Made by a program: the position numbers and the translations under genes. From Wuchereria bancrofti (Eukaryota; Nematoda; Chromadorea; Rhabditida; Onchocercidae), in NCBI GenBank assembly GCA_005281725.1, contig SSBO01000013.1, forward strand, positions 928,281-992,280: a DNA stretch of 64,000 bases. The letters run 5' to 3'. A model generated the notes under the pieces. It saw nothing but the letters and a program-made list of their open reading frames with translations, searched no databases and was not told the DNA's origin. Below, one piece after another: positions 40,501 through 52,681 of the stretch (positions are counted from its first letter, which is position 1; each line of letters begins with the position of its first letter).

Positions 40501-42665
40501 GCAAAGCAAAAAATTACAAACTGAATTTCAGATTCTGGTTGGTAAAATTTAAATTTGTGCAAGTCGTACGATGAGGAAAATATCATCATGGATTTAGAAT
40601 GTCAACTTCAGGATACTGCAACCCGTCAATCTAGTTTTTCCTCGTTTTCCATCCTTTTTTTTTCTAGAATTAGAATTTTTTAAAGTATTATTAAAAGCGG
40701 AATTACAAATTATGGTAATAGTAACCTCATTTAGCCACAACGCACAAACAACATGGGCCCAACGACTGTCAACCGTTTGCTTAAAGGCACCATGCGAACT
40801 TGGGCAAAGTACGCATGATACTGGTTTCGATGGTGACATCTGACAACGACGGCACAACCATTGACCTTCCGGAACATACGGTACGCCATAACAATCCTGA
40901 GTTTTAATTAACTTAGACGGAAAGGATGAAAAGAACATTAATGAAATAAAGTAAAGCATCTAAATATGACAATCCCAAAGTCCGACCAGAATAATGTTTG
41001 TACCAAAGTTAAGAAGTAAAACAATGTACTTGATGAACAGCAATGTTGCACATATCACAGAAAATAATTTGATTAATATTGCTGCCTTCTCCATCATTAC
41101 ACACGCAGCACACAGCATCCTGATCAACCAGACATTTGTAATTACCATCACCTTTTGAACACTATAATTACTTATTGCTAATAAAATAAAGTTTCATAAA
41201 TCCAATTAAAAAAAGAAAAAGGGAGAACCCAAATCTCTTTCTTAATTATGAATACATTATAAGGCGCTGCAGACTTTAAACCGTAAGGGACAGTTTAAAC
41301 ATCACATAGAAATCAAACATTCGCCATTGCCAAACGCCCAGAAAACTCTTTTCTCGAAAATTTCCAGGAAAATTCTTACAAAATATTGATGTGAAATAAG
41401 AATCAAGCATAAGTGTCAAATGTTTTGCAGTTTTATTCTGATTTAGACAAAATTGTGATTCCTGAAATCCGTTCACTAGCGATGTCACTTATCTCAGCAA
41501 GCAGCACCATTCTTAATGAAACTTTAATAAGCACTCTACCCGTTAATATAGCTGGACCGAAACGTATGGCTCAGCGTAGTGAAGTGTGAAAGAAGCGTGA
41601 CATCCTAGCTATATAACTGTTCGCAAAACTATAGTCGACGTACCACTAATGGCATTTTCTGATTACCCCAACAAGTTATCTTACTTGGAAAAAACTTTCT
41701 TTTTCCAGGCGATCCATTGCAATCTCAAAACTATGCACACTGAGACGTTCTTCACCAGCTTTCTCTAATTTCTTTGAAATAAGACTTAACCATTCCATAT
41801 CCTGTAAAAAAAGCATTCTGTATCCGGTGAACCTTATCTAAAATTATTGAAAACAGCATTTTAATAAAAAAAGACATTTTCATACAATTGATGTCGTTTG
41901 TATGTGAACATGAAGTTAGGCGTCCTAATAGTTTGAGAATATCAAAACCGTGAAAAGAAACCTCCTCGTCAACATCATATTCCAGGATACTATCCATTTC
42001 TTCATTTAGCCTCACGCGATACTTGATATATGCTTTAGGTATATCAAAATTTTTGCATGAGAGTGGTTTAGGCGAAAGTCTGCGAACATTTACTTTAGGT
42101 ACTGCTGCAGTGACTCCACTGCTCTGAAATAGTCGCAACGTATAACCACGATTTTTAGAGGAAATTGCGGAAGATGCTAGAATCTATTACCTAGCTGAAG
42201 TAGCCTTGAACTTGAGTCTCTTATTGATCGGATATCCGTCAACAGAGACGAAATTAGACGGGAAATCTTGTGTGTGGGTATAGCGAAATATGATTCGAAA
42301 AGTTTAGAAGCTAAAGACAGGAGTCTGCTGAGCTACGACTACGTAAGAAAACACTAAATTCTCCAATTACCGACTGAATTAAATGAAACGGCACAACTAC
42401 ACTTATTTCAATAAGAATTTTTACTTCGATGCACACATAAAGAATGTAAAAAATACGTGACATTTATGTAGTATTCGCTCATTTGATAGTATGAAAATGC
42501 ATTAGACATAATCAGTTACACCTCTTTATATTTTACCATTACAGCACTGCTTCTTTCTTCCGCGGATAATTGATCATCCGTGACAAAATTTACAGTCAAT
42601 GGTTGCATAACATTAATGCGTACAGTACGCCCATCCATACACGTACTCACTATACGATCCAACAT
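34590..42665 (-). CDS. lin-49: BRPF/LIN-49 chromatin reader
   Basis: BRPF proteins scaffold MOZ/MORF histone acetyltransferase complexes; worm LIN-49 acts with LIN-59 in Hox regulation. About 19 minus-strand exons give roughly 820 residues. In order: exons 42665-41695 carry the enhancer-of-polycomb-like region ([36 protein letters not shown]). Exons about 41161-40734 are PHD1 ([38 protein letters not shown]) and a zinc knuckle. Exons down to 39752 are PHD2 ([40 protein letters not shown]). Exons 39363-38589 include [11 protein letters not shown] and [13 protein letters not shown]. Exons about 38421-36998 are the bromodomain ([11 protein letters not shown]; acetyl-lysine Asn kept in [11 protein letters not shown]). 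After an acidic/basic linker (36635-35874), exons 35452-35350, 35210-35110 and 34701-34590 form the PWWP domain ([18 protein letters not shown]). It ends in TAG. Confidence 0.95.
35021..35180. repeat. Partial duplicate of a PWWP exon
   Basis: Bases 35021-35050 in the LIN-49 intron match 35151-35180 inside the PWWP exon at 27 of 30 positions, all three differences being transitions. The copy lies in the same orientation, 130 bases away, downstream of the exon in the direction of transcription. Confidence 0.8.
35473..35535. repeat. 31-bp direct tandem duplication
   Basis: The phrase gaataatgtgaagtt is repeated at 35473 and 35504, each followed by c-c-ccaacaaa and a t-rich end. Two near-identical units lie just upstream (in gene direction) of the acceptor of a PWWP exon. 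Confidence 0.8.
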
Positions 42666-42875
42666 TTCCTATTCTGAAAATAGCATTTCTAAAATCAATT
42701 TATGAAATTTCAAAATTTAATTTCAAAATTATTTTATTCCGGTATTTATCATAAATAATGCAACATCACAGCACGGTGGAAGCAAACAAAATCTGAATTA
42801 TTTCTTCCTATCCTATTCGGATTGAAAAATACTGAAAGTTTAAGGTTTTCCACGTAAGTTGATAAGTGGTAGGCT

Positions 42876-42895
42876 GATATGATATGATATGATAT
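42876..42895. repeat. (GATAT)4 simple repeat
   Basis: Four tandem GATAT units, then gatatgggat. Simple sequence in the LIN-49 upstream region. Confidence 0.85.
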
Positions 42896-43423
42896 GGGAT
42901 ATCAATAATTTAATCACATGGATAAAATAACATTTATGAGTTAATCACGTACGAATGATTTAAAGCTTTACATCTTAATATCTTTTTGAAAAAAAAAAGC
43001 TTTATAGGTTTTACACAAGGAAAATATGTCATTTGTCACCCTACAATTCTAACAGACATCTAAATAAAAACACGTGAACACATCTGGTGGCAAAAATTTT
43101 TGTAATAAAATTTTCATAATTAATGATGACAATTAAATCATGAATTGTAATTCCTGAAATCAAACTGCACAGTCAATTAGCCGGAAAAATCTACGATTTT
43201 TGCACAAAATAGAAGTGATAGGAACAGAATAATAAGATGAACTAACGCAGAACAAAATAATGATAAATCTTTGTCAACCGACTACAACATCACTTATCGA
43301 ATCCTTGTTATTGTCGCTCAATATACCCTACCATACCACCACAGCATGACTACAGTACCACAAAAGAAAAAGTGACTCCTGTGAGATACAGTAACGACTA
43401 GGAGGCTTAAATAGAGAAAAAAC

Positions 43424-43455
43424 ATAACGCATGCCGCGGCCGCATGCCGCGTTAT
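43424..43455. promoter_or_regulatory. GC-rich imperfect palindrome
   Basis: A 32-base segment with perfect outer arms ataacgc / gcgttat and a perfect core gcggccgc (NotI site). In all, 22 of 32 positions are self-complementary. Two copies of cgcatgccgcg-like sequence overlap the core. A second GC cluster (gcgcgcgg) follows at about 43474-43481. Such GC density is exceptional in this AT-rich window, so a protein-binding role is plausible but unproven. Confidence 0.5.
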
Positions 43456-43976
43456 ATCTGCTACAGTGTAAAATGCGCGCGGTTCTTTCATGCGTCTGAG
43501 CTTTCTGCACATTTGATTCAATGGGGCCGGAGGTTAAGGGTCATAGTAGTTCTAAACATATAAGACGGAGATTAGAAAATAACCGATAATGTCAGACAAC
43601 AACAAAGAAAAAGAAGGAATTCAAATATGTTTCGTATTGTATGGCTAAATCATATTCGTTTTGCTACATCATTTTCGATTTCTTCCCATCGTTTGATAAT
43701 TATTTTTAGTGTTGAATTTTTTTTTTTGCTTGATTTTTATCATTTAACTGATATACATATTCGTATTGCTACATCATTATTTTAAGATCGTTTCTAAGTT
43801 CCTATAATGGCAGTGTGATGTTATGTATGCTTGTAAATACTTTTTCCTCTGTGCTTATAGACACTTTTTTTCGAATAGGAAATTCGACCACTCTAGTAGT
43901 ATAAATTTATTCATTTTTATAGTGGCATTTAGAGTTTTAATTAATATAACATCATCTTTAGCATTTCTTTGAAGGG

Positions 43977-46900
43977 ATGTTTTACGCCCAGTTCGTTTTA
44001 TCAAAAAAAGGTCCACTAGCCAAAATTTGGCTTGCTGCACATTGGGAGAAAAAATTATCAAAGGCTCAGATTTATGAAACAAATGTGCAGGATGCTGTGG
44101 ATGAAATCTTGAAACCTAAGGTAAGTGCTTTGGTCAAGTTTACGGTAATAAGTAATTTACGCTAATGTATGAAGTAGAACAATTGTAACCACGTTAACGT
44201 GGTTTTGCATGCATATTTCATATTTTTCATATTCTTCTTTTTCTGGGTGGACAAATAATTTTTACATTTTTTAGATTCTTCTGTTCTTTTAAGCGGACAA
44301 ATAATTAATTTCAAGTGCCCTGAACTTTTCTGAGTTATTTTTTCTAGGTTAAAATGGCCTTACGTACCACCGGACATTTGTTGTTGGGTATTGTAAGAAT
44401 ATATTCGCGTAAAGCAAAATATCTTTTGGCTGATTGTAATGAAGCGTTTCTCAAAATTAAAATGGCATTTCGTCCTGGTCAAGTGGAACTGGATGAAGAT
44501 GGACAGCAGACTGCAAATGCTGCCATAAATCTTCCAGAGGTAAATTTTGCTTGGCTTGTTTTCAGCGTAATTTTAGTTTCTTTTTACTACTGTTATGCTT
44601 TTAATCACTGAGAGCTGATTGTTCATGTCATTACCGAAATTTTAGGTATTTCATGATTTTGACGCTGCATTACCGGATTTTAACGAGTTGGACATGCATG
44701 CACAAATTCACATCAACCAAAGTCGAATTGATGATATTACTTTAAAAGAAGATCTTATACCAGAAACAGCGGATATGCCTTTTGGAGCGGAATTTGGGGT
44801 ACTTGTGATGATGATTCATTTGTGTTATTTTGAATTTGCCATCTGATTTTCATTGAAATTTTTCGGTTTATACAGTTTTTTTCAGACCCTTACGGTGTGG
44901 TTCAGATGACCATTTTCAGGGTGATGATTTTGGAGAAAGTTCACTAGGTTTATTCAGCGATGTTAACATTGAAGAAGCTCGTGATCGCGTATCTTATGCA
45001 CCGGAGGCAGGAATCATTAGATCTGCAGCAACACTTCTGGAGGAATCTGAACCAGGTAGCGAAAAGGGTGATGCTATTAGCGGGAAGGCAATGGATGTTG
45101 ACATTGCTGATCATCTTGGAATGCCAATGCCAGATGATGATTTCGGTGATTTTCCTGCAGACAACATGTTAGATGGTAAGATGTTTTGAAATCCAGTCAG
45201 GATGTTCAGGTTGTTCTCAAAAAAAAAAAAAAAAAACAGCAGAACATTAATATTACGGATTGCATGACAGAACAAAGGCAGTTCCGTGAATAAACGGATT
45301 AGTATCTGTTTTTTTTTCTTTTTGTAAGGCTTCCATTGTTTACTATGTCTATCAGGTTTATGGAATATTTTGTTTTCTTAATAAGTTTGGCTTGAAAATT
45401 CCAAAACAAAACCTATATAACAGGTAATAATAGTAGTAATTAATAATAATAACAGTAATAGTAATAATAATGGTGATGACAATAATAATAATAATAACAA
45501 TGGTATTAATAGTAGTAGTAAATAAATAAACAAGTAATAATTGATACTAACGGTTAATAGTAATAGTAACAATAATAATAATAATAGTAATGTTGATAAT
45601 AATACTAGTAATAATAATAAAAACAATACTAATAATAAATAACAATTGTAATGATTATAGTGAAATATACATATGCAATAAAATTCCCCTTGTTATTTTA
45701 TAGAAGTAATCTTCAATGAAAGCGAATTGGCAAAAAGTTTGGATGCAATGGAAGCTCCTGGAGCTGAACACGATATTCCGATGGAAGCGGAAGATGTCGC
45801 TGCAACAGCAATAGCAGGGCTTGTAATTCCTACAACTGGTACGTTGTTTGATTCTTATGATCGATGTATTGATTAATTCCGTTAATGCTGATTCCTGCTT
45901 CAGCTGGATTGGCTAGTGAAAGTTTCACTCTTGAACCGCTGGATGCAGCTGCTGTTGCTGTAGCTGGGATCGAAAAACCAGGACGACCGAAGCGTAAACG
46001 TCGACTGATAGTTGACGAGCAGAAGAATATTTCAGGAGATGAAATGAAAGGAAATATGGCTGAATACAGGTACATGATCCCCAGATAGTTGTGATTTGTA
46101 TTTTGCTTTTTTTTTTGTTATTTATTTAAAGATGAACGTATTGTACATTATTCATTCTAAGTTATAGTTTTTATAGCTTCTTTTTATTTTTACTTGTATG
46201 CATTTCTCTCAGTGAGGAATGTATCCCATATGCATTCAGTGTAATAAACATTTAAGAGTCATACTCTTTGTAGAGATACACTACAGCCCTTGGATCTTGC
46301 ACCACCCACAAGAAAATTGATGAGACTTAAAGAAACTGGAACTGCTGATAAACTGTTTGCTATTCCTGGTTGTGCGCATCTGCGGGCTCAAAATCTTTTA
46401 AAGGTAAATTTAGAGAAAAATTCAAATTATTCGGAGATTTGTGACTTTTCCTCAAATAATTCTGAAAATTTTCTTATTTTTTCACTTAAAAGATCATTTG
46501 AAACTTGTATAGAGAAAATCAAATGAAACAATCGCTGGTTATGCATGAAAACAATTTTACGTATTATTTTATAGCTGTATCGTTCTCATCTTGTTTACCA
46601 TGTGCACAGTGCAAGCACACTCACAGGGGACCAAATACGAAAAGATTTGGACATGGCAGAACATGTCGACGATAATATCGAGCCCGAGGGCAGTATTGTT
46701 TCGGGACTTTTGGTATTAGTTTTCTGAAATTCTGTAACTCTAGGAGTGATTATGCTCACTCTTCCTGGTTCTTTGCTCCTTCAAAAGATTCTGCTTAAAA
46801 TTTTTTATTATCAACAGCGGAAACTTATTCCAGGAAGACCGCATGGATGATTTTGATGATGTGGGCATAGCAGCAATGTCACCAGATGAAAATATAGGAC

Positions 46901-47646
46901 AGTTAGAGACAATTCCAGAGGAAGTGCCGATCGCACCAGAAGAGCAGCTAATATCCATTAGTAAAGATGTCTTCACAAGTCCTGAAAGGAAAAAAGAGCG
47001 AAAAAGCCGAGTCGAAGTATTGCTTTATATTTTCCGAAATTTAGAAATTTTTATTTTAATGGATCTGACAGCTAGTTTATTTTTTAGAAAGGTTTGAATG
47101 GGTGATTTTGATTTGCAGCGTACAGTAGATGAAGATGAAACAGGAGCTGATGCTGAAGACGAGCATAGGTGGACGAAAAGAACTCAAAATGTTCTAAATT
47201 CCATTTCAACTAAAATCAAGGCTTCTTCTGATGGAAAGGTAGGTATTCGATACAGGTTTTCATTTACGGAGTTGTCAGTAATTTAGACCATAGTCTGATG
47301 AGGGATGTTGAAACATCCCGCACAAATTTTCGGTACAAAATGGTTTTCGTTTCCACTTGCTAAAAAATCTGCATAATTGTAATATCAGGTTATCAGAAAA
47401 AAGTGAAGCAAATGTATGTAAATCATGCCTTTATATATTTTTTAAGTTAGATATAGTGAATACGTTGTTTAGATATTATTCACTGATCTTCTCACAAAAG
47501 GATCAACGCGAAAAACCGCTGCTCAAAAGTTTTCCATGTTACTTGTTTTAAAAAAATGGCAAGCGATTGATGTGCAGCAAACAGAACCATATGGCGAGAT
47601 TATAATTTCAGCTGGACCAAATATCACATCTGCAGTAACTTCCTAA
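43977..47646 (+). CDS. RAD21: RAD21/SCC1 cohesin kleisin subunit
   Basis: The kleisin closes the SMC1-SMC3 ring and is cut by separase at anaphase. Eleven phase-consistent exons: 43977-44120, 44348-44539, 44646-44798, 44920-45175, 45704-45838, 45904-46069, 46274-46403, 46575-46712, 46834-47016, 47119-47238 and 47473-47646; 596 residues. The N-terminal SMC3-binding domain opens [20 protein letters not shown] and continues with [20 protein letters not shown]. The middle holds the conserved [12 protein letters not shown] and [17 protein letters not shown]. The C-terminal winged helix (SMC1 binding) has [10 protein letters not shown], then [20 protein letters not shown], and ends in TAA. A candidate separase site (NIEEAR, Arg at about residue 184) lies close to where human RAD21 is first cut. 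The mitotic paralogue (SCC-1/COH-1 type) is likelier than REC-8. Which worm paralogue cannot be decided from this alone. Confidence 0.95.
45423..45640. repeat. AAT/AGT-rich trinucleotide repeat intron
   Basis: Long, imperfect trinucleotide-rich tract (aataat, agtagt, aacaat mixtures) in the RAD21 intron 45176-45703, preceded by an A-run near 45221-45236. The antisense Leu-rich open frame across it is just a read-through of the repeat. Confidence 0.9.
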
Positions 47647-49940
47647 CCTTACCTCCTCGCTATTTCTACTTTTATATAGAGGTATGAATTAATGTAAAAA
47701 GAAAGACTTTTCTTCATGCAATTTTCAGAGATTTAAAAGTTATGAATTGCATATTTCTACTAAACTAAAAATTCACAATGTTTTCGACACTATTTTAAAT
47801 GTCTAGTGTTAGTTAGGTTAATTGATTGAGGAGCTATAAAACATAGTACGAATGACTTTTGTCTTCATTATGATATAAATCTATTAAAAACCTATTGATA
47901 GTGATTAGAGCATTTTAGTAAATTTTCACACTGTGACTTTCTGATTCTAAAACCATACTTTATTTGTAGTAGTAGCAAACAAATACAGTATAAAATCTTT
48001 CAAATGCACTTGCGTTACTTCGAATTTTTTAAAATAGTTGTTATATTAAATTCCTCAATCCATTTTAACCTTACATTCAAGTTACATTTTCGGAATAATG
48101 TTTTAAACCCAGACTATAATTTTGATTCATCATTTCATCATATTTTAATATAATTATTTTATTCACGTTCAACTGCTGTTGCGATTTAAATGTTTTCCTT
48201 ATCAAAAGCTTATTGCAATACTCCTTTGTGAGTTCTGCTTAAATCTTTACGGAATTATGGAGCTGTTTATTTGCTTTAAGCTTTCTTTCTTTAAGTTTAT
48301 GAGCTTCAGCTTTCGTGTCACATGATGGATTTTACATCCGATGTTATTTTGTTACATAATCTGTGAGCACGACGTGGACATCTTTTGTGAATGGAATGTC
48401 ACATAGCTAAACCTTCCAGAGACGGAGCAAATTTCGCTTTTGTTCTCATAAAGTCATAAATTTACTTTAAGAATTATATAATTCTTAGCTGTATACATCT
48501 TGTAATTAACCTAGCTATAAAGATGGCGATAAGTCTTTTCATGATACATTTTTTCTTGTAACTGACATCATGTGATTATTCTACCATTTTTTCTTTTGTT
48601 GTCGTCATGTGATTATTCTAATTTCCGTAAAAATAAGGAAAACCATAGTTCTTATTGCTGATCTCTTTGTAGAATTTTTATTTAATATTTTCTACTTTCT
48701 TATCCGTTTGTTTTCACATAGCACTGAATGAACCAAATAGTTCGAAACTTTGTATGCGTTTTATACTTCCATACTCTTTTGTACTTTTTGTATATGTCTG
48801 TTTTACTTGTATGTTTGATTCGATTGAAATAAATTATGCTTTGTTGATATCTCTTTCTGCAGCATTTGTTAGAGGTAATCTATATCAGCAAAAATAAAAA
48901 TCAAAAATTTCATGAATAAATTGATTTGCTGGCGCGTGATCTCGAAAAGGCGCAAAAAATTAGCAATGAGAGGGCAAATTTGTGGTCACTGCTTTAGTCA
49001 AGCTGGAAATAGTACGGTTGTTTTTAGTGTTGTTCATCTTGTCACAGTGTGTGTGGGATTTATCATTTATAAATTAATACTGAAGATAAGGGTTTGTTTT
49101 CAATTAGTTTTGAGGTGAATTGGGGATGCGGAAAGAGAATTTCGTTATAACATTGGTAAATGTATGTGACGTGAAATCGAAGTGTTAGTATTTAGAAATT
49201 GAATAAATTTAATAGTAGAAATTGTGAAATGTAGGAAAAACATAGGAATAAAAATTTTTGAGGAAAAGTATGATTTTTTCCTTTTTGCTCTTTTTTTTAA
49301 TTTTCTATACTTGATGGAGATAATATATGTATTAATTGGTCATATGATATTTTAAAATAATGTAAGCGCTAATAACTTATATTATATTTGAAATTGTATA
49401 TGAATATCTGCAAGATAATCTAGTAAGTCGCATAAATAAATATTCAGTGTAGTTGTTCTCGTTTTGAATGAGAAATGAATTTATGGCATATAAATGGATA
49501 TTTGATGTAATTCTGTGTTCTGAGAAGTGAATTATCCATTGCATCGTTATATTGCATAAGAATATACACAATGAAAGAGCTAACAGTAATTAATAATAAT
49601 AATAAATAATAGCGAATTTTTCCACAAATCAATCAATTAATTAGCATAACTAGAAACAAATTAATATGAATAGAAAGAAGCACATATTACAACAATAATT
49701 TGTTAATAGCTCTAAGAATGGATGATGAAGAAGTCGCCGCTTTTGATGGATTTGAAATGTGATACGATAAAACTATTTCATCTTTCTGTTTGTCTGACAA
49801 TCTCCTTCGCTTGATTAATTATAACACCGAAATAAAGCTATCGTCGTAAAGAATTTAATAATGATATTGCAGTGTCGAATGGTATTTGGTATCATCATTT
49901 TGTATTTCGCTCAAAATTTCAATTTAAATTCTTTAGGAAA
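47647..49940. other. RAD21 - membrane gene intergenic region
   Basis: 2.3 kb, AT-rich. It contains a short coding-like stretch near 48918-48994 (see findings) and an AAT-rich run near 49590-49611. A possible small frame 49718-49762 (MDDEEVAAFDGFEM) is too short to call. The membrane gene appears to have a spliced-leader acceptor just before its ATG, so the rest is probably promoter and RAD21 3' UTR. Confidence 0.45.
49935..49940 (+). other. Candidate trans-splice acceptor of membrane gene 1
   Basis: The run aatttaaattctttag ends with AG at 49935-49936, four bases before the ATG at 49941. This is the usual place for a nematode spliced-leader acceptor. It supports 49941 over an upstream in-frame ATG at 49872. 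Confidence 0.55.
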
Positions 49941-52366
49941 ATGGAAATTTCAACAACAATAAAAAATCTATTAGTACTTCTTGGATATTTATCAACTGCC
50001 ATTTCCGTTATTTGGTTTCTTACAACCATTTCCATATATTGGAATTCACCATATCAGGTAATACTACATCAGTTTTAAATTTTATTCTATTTTAGTATTT
50101 TTTTTTAAATTTATCAAATAATAGTATTTTGTAAATGATAACATTGATTCGTACATTTATTTTATTGTTGAAAAATGCAATTAAAGAAAAAATAAGTAAT
50201 TATAATTTACTGATAGGTAAAACAATCATAAATCTCTACAGTCATCAAGAAGATTTTTAAGAATTATCATCGAAAAATTTTCAAAACTTGTCATTGGAAA
50301 GTGAAAGTTTATTAATTTATTAATTCAAATATTTAATTAATGAAATATTAATGAGATGTTTATTTCTAGGCAATATCACTATATGAATATCGTTGGTTAT
50401 TATCATCATTAATTGTTACATCATTCTTCATTTATCTCTTCGTTAATTCTAGTTCACTGATAATTTTTACGGCAACTTATGCATCAGCTCAATATTCTCT
50501 AATTTATAGTATTGTATCGGTAGCATTTAGTATTCTCAATCTTTTTCACGTTTTTGCCGTATGGTCTAGCAAAGAACGTCGTGAAACGAATTATTTACAA
50601 ATGAATGTATTTCTTGGCTTTTTATCAATTCTTAGTGTACTTCTAACTTATTACTTACTGAAAAATTTGATTAAATTAGCACAAACTATGGAGGAAAATA
50701 TGCAATCATTTGAACGTAAACATCAAATTATGGTAGGTTTTTATTTTTTTTTTAATAATTTTAAATTGAAGTTTGAATTTAAGCTCTGAAACTTTTAAAT
50801 CTAAGTTATTTTTTGCAATTTTTTAATGTTAAATTTAAGTTTAAAATTGTAAATTTTATACATAATTCGTGTACAATAATATGTTTATAGTACTTTTCTT
50901 TAATTTTATTTTTCAATGATTAATTTTTAGTTCTGTTCCATATTTCATCTTATTCTTGGATTGTTAAACTTTGCAGTGTGTTACGAAATGAATGCAAACG
51001 CTCCGTAAGTCATTCATTTACATAATTATTTACATTATCATTCATTTACATAAATCATTTATTACTTTAAAAAAAAGTTATTAACGTTAGTTTCTTTAAT
51101 CAAATTGTATAAACTTATGTTTTTTATTCATTTATGTAATTCATTATATTATATTTATTATATGAATTTCTAATTATTCCTTTAAATTATGCAATAATTT
51201 ATTAAATTAACGTCGACACTTCTTCATTTTCATACGTGAAAACTAAACGTATCTTTTTGTTTACGTCATTTAAGGTTGCATATAGTTCTCATCATTCATT
51301 TTAATTTATGCAGCAACTTATTTGACGTCCACGTATTTTTATTTTTGCCATATTTTGAATTTAAACATGTTTGTTTATTTCATTTAGATATTGAATCAAT
51401 ATTCATTTCAAATTAAATTAAGATATAATTACTTAGTTAGTTAACTAGTAGGGAGAAAAGTGAGAGAGAGAGAGAGAGAGAGCGAGAGAGAAAGAGAGAA
51501 GAAAGAAAAATGAAAAACTCTATTTTGTCTTTTTCAGCTATGCCTCACCATTTATCGTGCAGCAAGTTTGTTGCGCATGCTTAGCATTATCAATTGCATA
51601 TATGCAATGGTATTTTCGTGATGCATGCAACACGCATATTTTGCGCGCAATTGTAATCATCAATGTTTGCCAATTTGTGCAAGAAATAATGTATGCATAC
51701 AGTACATATATGCTAATTATGATTATGAGACGAAAAAATGATATAACATACAAATTTAGTTTATTTGATCAAGCTGAGGTAATTATAAGTTTTATTTTGC
51801 ATTTTTTAATAAAATAAAAGAAAATGAAAGTGTATCTTATTTTATTTGAAGTTTAAATAAAAAAGAAGGTTTGACAATTAAAAAGTAGCTATTGCTCATA
51901 ATGAAATTATTCAAAATAAAGAAAAAAAAGATTTCAAATAAATTACCAAAATTTACTCTTTTTCTCTTAATTAATTCAAAAAATTTAATTATTGGATGCA
52001 TTTTGAATGAAATGGAAAAAAAAATGAAGAAAAACGAAGTATGTACAATTTGTTTGTTTAACCCCTTTTTCTTTTTAAAATGTCTCCTATGAAATTTTTA
52101 TTAAAAATGAGATTTGTTCAATTGAATTTTAAAAATTATTTTGTCTAAAAAAAAGTCTATCATTTTAGGTTTTGCATTTATTAGTTGGCTCATTTGTAAT
52201 TCATGGCTTACGCCTTATTACATGTGCATATCCTGTAGCTGTTTTTGCAAAAAAAGCTTTTCCTGTTGAATTTTTATGTCGTATTCGTTTTGCCCCAAAT
52301 CGTACACGTGGGATTAGCCTTGCGCAAGCTAAGCGAGCTGATAATGCTGGTATTGATATTAATTAA
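49941..52366 (+). CDS. Multipass membrane protein 1, unknown function
   Basis: I do not recognise the family. Five phase-consistent exons: 49941-50057, 50370-50732, 50931-51004, 51538-51778 and 52169-52366; 330 residues ending in TAA. About eight hydrophobic segments are visible, starting with LLVLLGYLSTAISVIWFLTT and LLSSLIVTSFFIYLFV and ending with LLVGSFVIHGLRLITCAYPV. There is no evident signal peptide and the N terminus is short (MEISTTIKN). A charged loop SSKERRETN follows the third segment. Another loop after the fourth has KLAQTMEENMQSFERKHQ. The C-terminal tail is basic (RIRFAPNRTRG). The next gene, on the same strand about 300 bases downstream, encodes a similar multipass protein with a matching KERR loop, so the two are probably tandem relatives. 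A chemoreceptor, transporter or other role cannot be chosen from sequence alone. Confidence 0.75.
51462..51510. repeat. (GA)n-rich purine tract
   Basis: GA dinucleotide run in the intron just before the 51538 exon of membrane gene 1. Simple sequence. Confidence 0.9.
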
Positions 52367-52681
52367 TCTAATTAATCATTTTGCAATTTATAATTTCTTT
52401 TTTTTCTCTCTCTCTCTCTCTTCGTCAGTATTCAAAAATATGCTTTAGGCATTCAAAAAAATAAATAAATAAAAATAAAAATGAAATGTATTTATGAAAA
52501 ATTTAGTATATGATAACATTGTGAAGTGATAAATTATAAATGTACTACTGTATATAATTCAAGCATTTAATTTCACTATGTGTAAATATGTATTGTTATG
52601 AGGGGAGGAAAAAATTTTAACTCAAAAAATTGCAAGCTTTATTATTTCAAATTCAAATTGTTATTTCAAATTTTATTTTTA
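52367..52681. other. Short gap between the two membrane genes
   Basis: About 315 bases. It contains a TC dinucleotide run (52405-52421), an A-rich stretch with AATAAA-type signals (52459-52480) and the motif atttttag at 52674-52681. The spacing is like that inside nematode operons. The motif could be a trans- or cis-splice acceptor for gene 2. Confidence 0.5.

Larger units (their letters stand above)
42666..43976. promoter_or_regulatory. Shared divergent promoter region, LIN-49 / RAD21
   Basis: LIN-49 and RAD21 start 1.3 kb apart and head away from each other. The region contains a short GATAT pentamer run at 42876-42895 and a conspicuous GC-rich palindrome at 43424-43455. A possible spliced-leader acceptor (atcatctttag, AG at 43960-43961) sits 15 bases before the RAD21 ATG. 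Confidence 0.6.

Noticed and set aside
45378..45626. Leu-rich 82-residue minus-strand frame
   Set aside because: It is a read-through of the AAT/AGT trinucleotide repeat inside a RAD21 intron.
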